Assembly (NCBI GenBank): GCA_029532625.1
Contig: JARFXM010000003.1
Span: 62,001-126,000 of the forward strand
Direction: 5' to 3'
DNA length: 64,000 nucleotides
DNA from: Lomentospora prolificans
Lineage: Eukaryota > Ascomycota > Sordariomycetes > Microascales > Microascaceae
The position numbers were made by a program, and so were the translations under genes. Position 1 is the first letter of the stretch, and every line of letters begins with the position of its first letter. Shown here piece by piece: positions 22,279 through 32,875 of the stretch. The notes under the pieces were generated by a model, which saw only the letters and a list, made by a program, of their open reading frames with translations, was not told the DNA's origin and did no database searches.

Positions 22279-22948
22279 CTACAACGTTAAAGCGTCGCTC
22301 GTGGGAGCTTGCGCGCTGTTTTCAATGACAGCCAGAACGTCAAGGCAGCAGCGCCTACTACAAATAAAAGCTCTACTCGGAATATACTTGCAAAAAAAAG
22401 CATTAGTTTTCCGGAGCAGGCGGTCCTTTGCTTCCTCAGCGGCTCTGTCACCGGGTTTCCTCTGGCATTCGTCGAACGCCGCATCACTATCGCGAGCCAA
22501 GGAAATAATCACCCTCTGTGTCGATGCGAATTATATATCCCACATGATATTACCCTGATTGCGACGCTCGTCCAAATCGGCCTGGTTGATGCATACGGCG
22601 TCTACCCAAAGCGAGAGTGGTGCACAATCGGGCGCGGGACGTAGCCGTTTGAGAGCGAGAGAGAGATTTTCTGTTGCCGCGAATCTAGTTCCGCCAAGTA
22701 AAATGCTGTTGTTTGGGGCTCCGGCTGTCGAGCATCTCACCAAACGTAAGAGACGGCATCGTATAGAGGATTGCTGTCGAGACTTGCAGTAGCTAATAGC
22801 TCTGCTCGGACCGGGTCGTTGCCGTGTCCAGGGTGGATATTCAGTAACCAAATCTCCCCTGTCGCCGGGTCAAGAGAAGAGTAACAGTATTCTGTCACCA
22901 CGGTGTAGGTGGGCCGATATGTTGTATTATCGACTGCGCTTACGCGGA
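22279..22948 (-). pseudogene. Decayed HET (heterokaryon incompatibility) domain gene
   Basis: HET domains mediate non-self recognition and cell death in filamentous fungi. Reading the minus strand from about 22948, the segments are EYCYSSLDPATGEIW, NIHPGHGNDPVRAELL and the conserved YDAVSYVW. A TGA (22739-22737) then replaces the expected Gly of the VWGD motif. After a frame change between about 22735 and 22700, the domain resumes with GGTRFAATENLSLALKRLRP and the hallmark SLWVDAVCINQADLDERRNQ. The next helix, NIMWDI, is ended by TAA (22533-22531), where the family normally has the Tyr of the IY motif. The same frame then continues as FASTQRVIISLARDSD to a stop at 22279. Two nonsense codons and one frameshift in a recognisable domain make this a pseudogene. 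The true 5' end is unclear. Confidence 0.8.
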
Positions 22949-24167
22949 GGGGAGGGATTAAGCATCCTCACGTACACTCCATGTAGGAGAGATCTGGGGG
23001 TTGTTCGTGCGGCTGAGGCGATTATTATATGCGTAGTCCTCATGTGCGCCAATGACATGGAATCTTGACACGAATCAGAACACTAATTATGTTTTGGCAT
23101 ACGTTGAATGGAACGGGACTGTGGATAAGAAAAGCTAGCCTCTAATAGTACCCCATAGGATATATGGCAGAAAGCAACATAGTTCTCGTGTTTCTATTTC
23201 CACTTGGGGAGCTATTGTGAACGTGGCATTGCGGGCGCCCATTTGATCGACCCGTAGCAGGTGGGTTCACCGTCCCCTCGGTCTGCCAGGGCGGCGCGGC
23301 CGTGAGATCGAAGACAGGAGCACCTGAAGCCCCCGAAATGGTTTTGAAGGGTGGATAACTTCAGAGTCGTCGCTGAAGCGCAGAGCTCCAGTTAGCCTTC
23401 CGTACTAGCCCACCCGAAGAGTGTCGTCCGGATGCTAATCAAGCTCTTATCCAGCCGTAGAAACGCAACGGACACCTGAACGAAAGTCTCTACAAAAGAG
23501 AATCTTTGGCATATTAATCGAGATTTAGTAGGTATCGGTTTTGGAGAGATGATTGAGGCTATTAATTGTTGTGTAATTTGACCACGAGGGCAAAGGTGTA
23601 GTGTACTTACGATGGATAGTAGAAGGCCAGCGAAATATAGGTGTCGCTACATTTTTAGTTAACATTTTTTTGGCACAGCTGGCTGGCTAGCCCTGGCGGG
23701 GTAGATCCATTTTCAGGACACAGCCAGCCTCCAGGGCTGGCTGTCGGGTCAACTTGTACCTGTTGAAAGTCGATGTACCTCTCAGAAATTGTGCATTGAT
23801 TGATTTGCCAGGCATTCCATGGTGGCAAGCAATGGAACTTGGCAAGCACGGAGGAAGGAGTCTCTTGATTTGTGGCTCTACAAAGGTTAACTAAAATATG
23901 TAGTGGCGACACCCATTCCGCCAGCCTTCTACCGTACCTTCCACAGTAATTATGCCAGGTATATTTGAATGCAACATGGTTCTGGTCTTTTAGCCCGAGC
24001 TGTTTCGAGTTAGCATGCCAGCGATAGCCTGTGGGCCCCTTTCTGTGATTCCCGATGAGCTGGCCAAGCTCAATGCGTCGTACTTCAACGGTCGCCCGCA
24101 TCAATCAGTATTTGAAGAGTACCTCGTCTCCACAAACGCATCCTTCTCGCCAATTTCCCCCCTAACC
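22949..24167. other. Intergenic region with a 10-bp hairpin
   Basis: No coding signal is seen. An inverted repeat, ACAGCCAGCC (23720-23729) and GGCTGGCTGT (23735-23744) with a 5-nt loop, lies within GGCTGGCTAG-rich DNA. The downstream regulator could start within this interval at an in-frame ATG at 24015. Confidence 0.55.
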
Positions 24168-26150
24168 ATGTCCTCGCCGTCCTCTACAGAGTACAACCCT
24201 CCCCGTTCACCCACGAATCCGTCCAGGGCTACCTCCTCCGTCTCTAAGCGCGTCCCTGGGTGTCATCGGTGCCGAGAACGACATGTAAAATGCGGAAAGG
24301 AGAGGCCGGTGTGCTCCAATTGCCGCAAGGCAGGGTGCACATCCCCATGCAACTACGAGAAAAACCGCGGTTTCCGCTTCCGCCAAAGCCACTACTCGTC
24401 TGCGCCTGAAACCGGCGAAGTTCCTGCCAAACAACAGTCGTCTCGAAAACAACACTCCGTCGCGCGAGACCGCGATGCCATCCGTGGACGTGGCTCAGAA
24501 CCCGCTGCGGGGTCCGAGTCTCGGGAATTTGTCCCTGCCCAGTCTTCGCCTATCCTCGGGGCCGCATCTCAGATTGGAACCAGCTCGAGTTGCGCTGGGG
24601 AAATCTGGGGTAATGTGGGGTTTCCAGCCCGTCACCCGCAGTGTCGGTCGTCGGGCCCGGCACACTATGACAGTCCTTCCGCAATCTCACCGCAACAGCA
24701 GTCGGACATGTCTTCACCTTTATCGAGCAATAATACCACTGGAAGCCATCTATCTGTGGTGTCTCAAGTAGCCGCATCGCCTAATCGGATATTGACAGAC
24801 GAGCTTGACTGCAAGGTCTTTACCTTTTATACACGCCATGCCGGTTACTGGGTAAGTTAGCAAGTTAACCTTCTCCCGCGTGTTGGATATTCTTCAGTTC
24901 GTGCGTAATAACAGTCAAAAAAAAAGCTGGATATCGGCTCTCCAAACCGATATTTTCAATGTATCGTGCCGCGATTAGCCCTAAACCAACCCTTGCTTCT
25001 CTTCGCCTGCCTTTCCTGCGCGGCCCACATCATGTCTCTGATCGGCCAAGTTGAAAAGTCGGTTGAGGAATATTACAGAAGCAAAGTACACGAGCTTCTC
25101 ATTCCACTACTGTCCTCCGAGAAGGCAACGTCGTCGAACGAGACTTTATTAGCGACTGCGGTGATACTCCGCATGTCCGAGCAGTTCGAGGATGCCGACA
25201 CAGATGCCCATTGCCACCTCAACGGCGCAGCCTCGCTCCTAACTGACGGGACGGATTGGCTACCGGTGGAAGAAAATCTCGGCATCGCATGCTTTTGGAC
25301 GCACTTGCGGGAGAGCATCCGCGTGTGCTTCTTGCAGGAGCAACCGTGCCCGATAGATCTCGATCTACTCAGTCTTCGCGAAGACGACATGACATCCACG
25401 CCTAGCGACACTCGTGAAGAGTTGTGGACAAATAGAATGACCTATCTGTTACTCCGGATCTGTAATCTCTGCTGGGGATATCAAAAAGAAGATTCTCGAC
25501 CGGCTTTGATGCGGCTACAAAGTCTATTAGAAATATGGAGACACAACCTTCCTCAGGCTTTCCAGCCCTGGTGCCTCCGCGAAGCTGACGACCAGCCATT
25601 TCCAGAGGTGCAATGTTTCGAGACTTGGCATGGTATGCTTACATGAGCTTCCTTCATACCCATTTGTGATGTCAGTATAGGATACTAATCCCGACTTCTA
25701 GTAGTAGCATGGCAGTTTTATTACACGGCCAAAGTAATGTTGGCGGTCCACTGCGCCAACGAACAGCAGAGAGCGAGCGTGGACAACTTCAGGCATCATC
25801 TCGAGGTAAGCAGGGGCCCTGGTCGACTCCATCTCCATTGTAACTCAAAAGACACCTCAGAGATATAATGACAGCTCCTGACGATCCGTGTGCCCCAGGT
25901 CGACATAATCGCCCCCACGAGGTGGCTCTGCGGCCTGTGCTTCTCGTCTACCGCCAACGTCGGCACTAATCTCAACGGGAGTCATCTGATGGCGTGGTGC
26001 GGGCAATTTCTCTCGGGCAAGGAGGAGCAAAATTCGCTGTGGGGCTTTTTGCAGGACTTTGGGGCGACGACAGGGTGGCCGGTCGAGGCGAGTTGCCGAA
26101 AGCTGAAGGAGGCGTGGCAAGGGTCTAAGCGTGGGTGGGAGGACTGCTGA
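24168..26150 (+). CDS. Zn2Cys6 transcription factor (ARCA-like)
   Basis: Predicted nuclear regulator of 589 aa. Exons are 24168-24851, 24927-25632, 25702-25805 and 25875-26150. The zinc cluster is GCHRCRERHVKCGKERPVC followed by SNCRKAGCTSPC (Cys 32, 35, 42, 49, 52 and 61, with an extra Cys 57). A Ser/Gln-rich linker follows (residues about 70-210), then the fungal_trans_2-like regulatory half, including LNGAASLLTDG, ACFWTHLRESIRVCFLQEQP and the C-terminal LCGLCFSSTANVG. The overall plan matches the ARCA-like group of ascomycete regulators. The start was set at 24168 (AACCATGTC, good context) just upstream of the zinc cluster. An in-frame ATG at 24015 would add 51 residues. It lies 531 bases upstream of a co-oriented P450 gene, so it may regulate the P450 and transporters that follow, which is inference. 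Confidence 0.85.
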
Positions 26151-26681
26151 AGAGGCGGAAAAGAGAGGGTGATATTACATGATAACACTAATTGCGTGGT
26201 CCGGTTTGGGATATTTTTGACCGAAAGTTGCCCCAGGGGGAAGACACCCTGGGTCTGGGGCAGAAGGAATAATATCGAATCGCAATGGCGCGTTGGCGGG
26301 TATGAGAAATGCAACTTTGTGGTTTAGCTCCTCGCTACTATAGCTTGGGAAGTCTCGAACGTAATAACCTCGTTGGGATATTTCCTCAATAGGTAATATT
26401 TAAGCGATCTCTCGACAACGCCACACCCTTTTTTCTGGGGAAGCGGCTCCATGGAACGCTGCCGCTCAAAGGGATCATAGGGTGGTTCAGTGAATACGAT
26501 AATGGATGGAATGGTCAGTGTATCTATTACGCAATGACGAAGTTTAGGTTTAGGTGTCAATGGTCATGGGATGATGGTGTTGCTACTCGCATATAACTCG
26601 ATGGAAAACCGCCCAGGCCCAGGATCCCTTCGCCTTCCCCTCGAACACACCACAAGCCATCCTAGACTGCAATCTACAACT
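26151..26681. other. Intergenic region between regulator and P450
   Basis: No separate gene is seen. The P450 frame is open from 26571, and an earlier ATG there would add 37 residues that do not resemble a P450 N-terminus. Confidence 0.55.
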
Positions 26682-28402
26682 ATGGGCATTCTAAGCGAAT
26701 CGACGGATCTCCTCCCCCAGGGGGAGAATCCGGTACTGTGCGCCATAATCCTTTTTATCATCTGTCCAACAGCGGTTATCGTTGTCCCTGTCATCTACTC
26801 ATTATGGAACTATGTCACCGACCCAAAAGCGCTGCGCCGTTTCCCCTCCCCATCGGTAGCCGCATTTACACCCTTTTGGATGTTGTGGCATAACGCCCAT
26901 GGGAGGCGGACTCTAGCGATCATGGAAGCGCATCAAAAGCTGGGACCAGTTGTGCGAATCGCTCCCAATAGCCTTTCCTTTTCTGACCCAAGAGCCTACA
27001 AAGAGATCTACGGCCACGGCTCCCCAATCATCAAAGACGTGTTCTACGACAATCTGGCGCAACACACTCCAGCTATGGCCGACTCGACGAGCAGAGAGCT
27101 GCATAGCAGCAAGCGCCGGAACGTCTCCCACATCTTCTCTGCCAAAAACATCACAAGCATGGAACCCAAGGTCATTCGAACCGTTGGCACGCTTTTAAAG
27201 GCGATCAAAATCAAATCCGAGGGTGGAATGGTATCTGAGAAGGATCAATACCCGGTCGTCAACGGCGTCTTTGATCTTCGTCCCTGGATGAACATGTTTT
27301 CATTTGATGCCTTCTCCGCAATGCTCTGGTCCTCCTCGTACAATTTCCTCGAGAGGGGCTGCGACGACTGTCTCTCCATGGGGGCAGATGGCACAATAAA
27401 AACTGTCCGAGCGATGAATTCGTTCCAGACAGGTGTGCATTTCAACAGCATGTGTGCACAGCTAGGACCTTTTGCCTACCGCCTCTCTCGATGGCTCACT
27501 CACTGGACTTTTCGAAAGCAAGCCGCCGATCAATTCACGGGAATGGCGCGCTACGGCGTTGTTCAGAGATTAAAGTCTGCTCCCGAGGGCATCGATTTCT
27601 TTTCCTTCTTCCCTCTGGAAGCGACGGAAAAGCGCCCCAATCCTATGAGTGTCCCAGATCTTGTTGCGGAGTGTACCAGCTTCCTCAACGCCGGTGAGTA
27701 TTGCCCGTCACGCTATTAATAACCGTGAAACCCCAGTCATGGCACTTTGCGAACTGAGAACCTTTGCACACAGGAAACGACACGACGCAAATTACCCTTA
27801 CAAACGTCATGTTTGAACTGGCGTCCCACCCGGAAATCCAGCAGAAGCTGTATGAAATACTCACTCGGGAATTGCCTGAATCCTCGCAGCCAATTGCTCC
27901 GTATGCGGAACTTGGAAAAATTCCATATCTGTCTGCTTGTATCGAGGAAACTTTCAGAGTGCTGCCCCCTGTCCGATTTGGGCTGCTGAGGCGTACGGTC
28001 GGGGATGGCTCGACAATCTCTGGCCACCATATACCCGGGGATGTTACTGTCTCCGCTTCCGTGTATCCTATTCATCTCAACGAGAAATTGTTCCATAAAC
28101 CACTGGAATGGATCCCCGAGCGGTGGATTCCGGGAGAAGCAGAGTACTCGGAGACCGAGTTCAAGAATCTAAAGGACTTTGTCTTGCCGTTCACCTTGGG
28201 AGGCAGAGCATGCATTGGACGCAACTTGGCGTACATGGAAGTGGGCATCTGTTTGGCGGCACTGGTGATGGCCTTTGAATGGAGGATTTCGGAGTCGGCC
28301 AAGCAGAGTTTTGGCCACTTTGAGAGGCTCAACTCTAGTCCCATTGGCCTCATGATCTCGGCACACCCAAGACAGGAGGTGTGGGGGAAGAAAAGGGGAT
28401 AG
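26682..28402 (+). CDS. Cytochrome P450 monooxygenase
   Basis: Membrane-anchored haem monooxygenase of 546 aa; substrate unknown. Exons are 26682-27693 and 27774-28402. The join is inside the I-helix motif (AG|NDTT, residues 337-342), an intron position that preserves the oxygen-activation motif. An N-terminal anchor helix (ENPVLCAIILFIICPTAVIVV) precedes the globular domain. The K-helix EETFR (Glu396, Arg399), PERW, and the haem-binding FTLGGRACIG with the axial Cys484 are all intact. The ATG at 26682 is preceded by A at -3 and followed by G; the earlier ATG at 26571 adds a non-helical stretch. Its general layout recalls fungal isotrichodermin C-15 hydroxylase-like (CYP65-type) enzymes, but I cannot assign a clan with confidence. 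The neighbouring regulator and transporters share its orientation, apart from the second transporter. Confidence 0.93.
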
Positions 28403-29121
28403 GCGCGCACATGCTTCTTTTGCGGGACGCTAGATGCCCCAAGTATTATTATGTAGAAATCAAAACATCGATTTGCTCCTCGGGAATCTTTACTTTTGCA
28501 GAATGTGCATCCTAGCTTTGGCACTCTTTCCCCTATCTGGAGTAGTCCGTTTCATTGGAGACTTTCATGCGGGGATGGGATGCCAGCACCTCCTCAATCC
28601 TGAAGATTTTCTCCCCACACAGTTTCACTCGAGAGCGGCTTTGGTTATTTCTTGGCGCTTGTTCCATGGCAACACGCTCATTAAACCAGGCAGCTGGCTA
28701 GCTTACCAGCCTGTGGGGGTAACTAGCCTTCTTGAGGCGCGCCAGTTGATGGAAATTCGATGAAAGGGGATATTTTTCAGCGAGCGGTCCCTCCATAACC
28801 ATGGCTCTAACCCGAATCAAGCAATCTTTCAGCGAGGCAGGCTCCGCTCCGAGCAAGGCCAGCCTTCGAGCTCCACCGTGCCCCGGTTTTGCGGGGGAAT
28901 GCCATGCAGGGAATTTAGCTTGGAGGCGATTCCCCGGCTTTTCAGCCAGGAATGACGAAGGAGGGAACTATTTGCGTAAGATAATCCAGAGATGGTATAA
29001 ATATCTCAACCATGCGCCGCTTATTTTTTTTTTTTGCTGAGATCGGAACGCCCCATGAGTCAGTCCATCTAAAGCCAGTCTCTACTTTTGTTCCGTCTAT
29101 GATCCCAAACCCCGTCAAACC
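28403..29121. other. Intergenic region, no gene seen
   Basis: 3' flank of the P450 gene and promoter of the MFS transporter. No conserved coding segment. Confidence 0.6.
28996..29003 (+). promoter_or_regulatory. TATA box of the MFS transporter gene
   Basis: TATAAATA, 126 bases upstream of the ATG at 29122, in the context ATGGTATAAATATCTC. Assigned from sequence and spacing only. Confidence 0.5.
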
Positions 29122-31052
29122 ATGGAGACCAAATCTGAAAAGCTGAGCTCAGACCGCTCCAATGGCCGATCGTCGGACCATATCGAGGTCTCTAAAGCCG
29201 TCGGCGAGGCTGACGTTGCTGAGACCGAGGCCCTACGCGTTGCCCAGCAAGAGAAGTGGCGGGTAGATGCCTTCATTGAGGAAATGGAGACGCAGCTGCA
29301 GGCCTCGGGTCGTACCAAGGGCCGCTTCGAAATTTCCCACAAGAACACCAAACACTTTACATGGCTCATGGTCGCTTTCGCGTCCATGGGCGGACTTTTG
29401 TTCGGCCTCGACCAGTCACTCATCAGCGGCGCCAACCTCTTCATGCCGCGCGACTTGGGCCTGGACGCAAAGCAGGTCAGCCTGGTCAACGCGGGAATGC
29501 CCCTCGGAGCTGTGGCGGGCGCCTTCCTCTTAACGCCTGCCAATGAGATCCTGGGACGCCGGATGGCCATCATTCTTTCTACTATATTCTACACCGTTGG
29601 CGCTGCCTTGAAGGCTGGCTCCAACAGCTACGCGATGATGATCACTGGTCGATTGATCATGGGGCTGGGCGTCGGTATCGAGACGGGAACCGTGCCTGTG
29701 TACGTCGCCGAAACCGTCGACAGGAAATTGCGAGGAAATTTAGTGTCCTTGTACCAATTCAACATCGCCCTCGGTGAGGTGTTGGGCTTCGTCGTGGCTG
29801 CTATTTTCATCAAGGTGGAAGGCAACTGGAGATATATTCTTGGCTCGTCCATCGTTTTCTCCACCATCATGTTTCTGGGGTAATATGTGTCCCATAAAGA
29901 CTCCGTTCTATTGACATTCGCCGCCTAACCGAATCTTTTTCTTTCAGAATGCTGGTATTGCCCGAGAGTCCCCGGTTTCTCATGTATAAAAACAGAACTG
30001 TGGACTCGTACCGGGTTTGGAAACGAATTAGGGATCTCTCGAGCGACGAAGCTAAGGCTGAATTCTACGTCATGAAAGAGTCTGTGCAGCATGAGATGAG
30101 GGAAAGCGAAGCTAAAGGCGCTCGCTCCCGATGGGTAGCTCTCGATTTTGTCAAGTTAGTCGGCTATTTCGTCTTCACAGGTCGATTTCTTTTCGCTTAC
30201 AGTTTATGCAGCGTCCCTCGAGCTCGTCGCGCGTTTGTTTATGCGAACATCATGATCTTATTGGGTACGTCCAGCTTAAACACCCTTCTCTGTCCCTGAT
30301 TGGGTTTGTGTACGAGGTGTTGATACGATCCTGGACTAGGCCAATTCGTTGGGATTAACGGAATCATGTACTACATGAGCGTGCTTATGCGCCAGATCGG
30401 GTTCGACGAGACCAACGCTACATACATGTCCATGGTCGGCGGCGGCGCCCTCTTCATCGGAACCATTCCAGCCATTTTTACTATGGAACGGTTCGGCCGC
30501 CGATTCTGGGCGCTGCTGATGTTGCCAGGGTTCTTTGTCGGTCTCATCATCACAGGTTGCAGCTACCTCTTCGACCCGGAGACGGAGCCGAAAAAGACCC
30601 AGGGTTTATACCTAACCGGTCTCATCATCTACATGTTGTTCTACGGACCCTACGCATGCCTCACTTGGGTTATTCCCTCCGAAGTCTACCCCACCTACCT
30701 CCGAAGTTACGGAATGTCGGTTTCCGACGCAATGGTTTTCCTCGGGTCCTTTATCATTACCTACAACTTTACCGCGATGCAGGAGGCCATGACTAAGACC
30801 GGTTTGACACTTGGATTCTTTGGCGGCATTGCTGTTCTCGGATGGTTTTACCAGCTGGTTTTCATGCCTGAGACTAAGAACTTGACCCTGGAGGAAATCG
30901 AAATTGTGTTCTCGAAGCCCACGAAGCAGCTTGTTCGGGAGAACCTGCAAAGCAGTATGAGAACCATGTCACTCCTGCTTCGATTTAGATTTTCGGAGGC
31001 GGTATCCGCTGCTCAGCGGAATGGGGAAGATACAGAGCGCGGCAGTCCGTAA
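29122..31052 (+). CDS. MFS sugar/polyol transporter
   Basis: Plasma-membrane transporter of the sugar porter family, predicted 579 aa. Exons are 29122-29879, 29948-30154, 30203-30264 and 30340-31052. A hydrophilic, acidic N-terminal extension of about 75 residues precedes helix 1 (MGGLLFGLDQSLISGA). Family marks are NEILGRRMA, GRLIMGLGVGIETGTVPVYV, RKLRGN, PESPRFLMYKN, QFVGINGIMYYM, PSEVYPTYLRSYG and the C-terminal PETKNLTLEEIEIVF. The tail ends AVSAAQRNGEDTERGSP. Intron 2 is only 48 nt (30155-30202), a multiple of three without a stop, so its retention would add 16 residues in frame. A decayed copy of the last 40 codons lies downstream at 32099-32220. Substrate not determinable; it recalls fungal maltose, quinate or inositol-type porters. 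Confidence 0.9.
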
Positions 31053-32098
31053 ATGCGGTCACAGGGTTGCGAGAATAGCAGATGGACCAGAGTAGGAGCG
31101 CCAGGTAGCTAGAAATGTCTGCTGTTTGTAAGTAAGTGTTGGCTAGCAATTAATCGAAGGGGCTGTTCGAAGTTTTCTCAAATTTTCAGCGCTGTCTTCA
31201 TGTTCCGGGCGGTTTATTCCACCAGGAATTGGATTTTGGATCAATTGGCTTAATATGCAATGCCTCCATCCCCGAGATGCCTGGGTGAAAACAAGTGACG
31301 CGAATGAAGCGGAGAAGCTCCTGGCGAATTGGAGAAACTTGGCTTCGAATCAAGTGCTAAACCGGAATATACCAAAAAGTCGGACCTCGCGGTCCATTTC
31401 TGTGTATTTTTTCTACTTTTTCACTAATTGTATTTACTGTCAACCCGCGGAGACCGGGCCATCAGTACCTTGGACCCTCCGTGTGCCTAGCGATGGCAGG
31501 TCGAGGTGAAGCCACCATCCTCGAGCACTTGCGCTGCTCCGGATGATTGGTGCCCAATCCTCTCAATTCTCTTTACTATTGCCTCGCCGTTCTCTTCGGA
31601 AGCAACCGAGCGAGACTAAAATAGCGCTTGATGAAAGCTTAGAGACCTATCGTTGCATTAACGGGGGTGAAAAGTGCATAAATGGCATTATTCCAAGGTA
31701 GTTGGTGTAAAATACGACTAGCTGTTTGCGTCATCGGGCAAACGCAGGGCCCTGGAACGTCTTTGAACAGGAATCTTTTGGGTTTGCAACACTTGCCCAA
31801 TTGCGACCATTACCGCTAGCCGACAACCTGACGGTGCATGTTACATGGCTTCTTCATAATCTAATCACACGCACGATCTCTATCGTGCTACCTGGACACA
31901 GATGTATTATTCCCATCAACCTAGACCAAAGACGTCTCATGCTTGAAATGGCCGCGCCCGACCGTTGTCAGGCCTTACCTCCCCCGACACAAACCGAAAG
32001 GCATTGCAGCCACGCAACGGAGCTGTCCTCCTGTAGCCGGATGCGCCCTGCTCTTCCCTGTCAATACCGGCGCATTATAGTCCTCGCTGTGGCCCATA
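31053..32098. other. Intergenic region, no gene seen
   Basis: 3' flank of the transporter. An open frame entering the decayed duplicate from 31726 has no homology to the transporter upstream of about 32099. Confidence 0.5.
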
Positions 32099-32220
32099 GC
32101 GTTAGGAACCTTGAAAGTCGTAGAATGCAACCCATGTCACTTTTGGTTCGGTTTATTAGGTTTAAGGAGATGGTATCTGCTTCTCAGTGGGAAGGGAAAG
32201 ACACAGAGAGCGACCCGTAA
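32099..32220 (+). pseudogene. Decayed duplicate of the 3' end of the upstream MFS transporter
   Basis: This segment encodes VRNLESRRMQPMSLLVRF, then KEMVSASQWEGKDTESDP and a stop. It aligns almost end to end with the C-terminus of the transporter that finishes at 31052 (VRENLQSSMRTMSLLLRF, then SEAVSAAQRNGEDTERGSP and a stop). The nucleotide sequences also match with scattered substitutions and small gaps, including the shared ATGTCACT and GGTATC cores. I see nothing of the remaining transporter upstream. It appears to be the remnant of a tandem paralogue. Confidence 0.75.
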
Positions 32221-32875
32221 CAACTTTTAATGAACCGGATTCACAATAGCGGTCAACCTATTGACGGTATAACCTGTTTCCACGCTGCTTGCTTCTCGCG
32301 GTATTCACTGGTCCGGTGCTAGTCTACGGCGCGGGCAAAATGTATTCGAACATGAACTGTAATTCAACCCTTATATAGATCTAGAATCTATATATATATA
32401 GATTCTATCTATATTTCTTGTACGACCAAACCATTCAACTTATTGGGATGAATGGCACCCCGAACTTTAAGACCTGTTCACCGAGGTAACTGAACTATTT
32501 GGAAAGATACCTCGAAAAAGTTTGACTGGATATGACTCGATATTTCCGCTTTAATGGTGTGGTTACACGAAGGCTCGAGATGCTGGGGGATTGAGCGTTC
32601 GATGGGAAGGTGGACAAGGTCTGGACAAGCCACTCACTTGTTCACCAATTCAGATCCCCGCAACGACTTTTCCACTGATAGTTGCTGCGTACAACTTGAA
32701 AGATTCGGCGGTAATGTTGCCAAATATGTCGATACTGCTGACATTCAAGCGCAGTCGACAAATCGATTGCTATTAAACCCCTCCAGATCACAATAACCTC
32801 TGGCCATTAGACGATTTACTACATGATGGCAAGCCTTTGCTCCCCGAGCACATATTAACCCTCAATCTCGAAATT
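32221..32875. other. Intergenic region with an AT-rich palindrome
   Basis: No gene is seen. It contains the palindrome at 32373-32414 and the 3' flank of the minus-strand transporter. Confidence 0.55.
32373..32414. repeat. AT-rich near-perfect palindrome
   Basis: The core AGAATCTATATA/TATATAGATTCT (32383-32406) is a perfect 24-bp palindrome. Beyond it the arms pair for eight more bases (ATATAGAT with ATCTATAT), with an extra CT at 32381-32382 on the left arm only. Confidence 0.85.

Noticed and set aside
22279..22948. RIP as the cause of the first HET gene's decay
   Set aside because: The disrupted conserved residues (Gly to TGA, Tyr to TAA) require transversions, not C-to-T.
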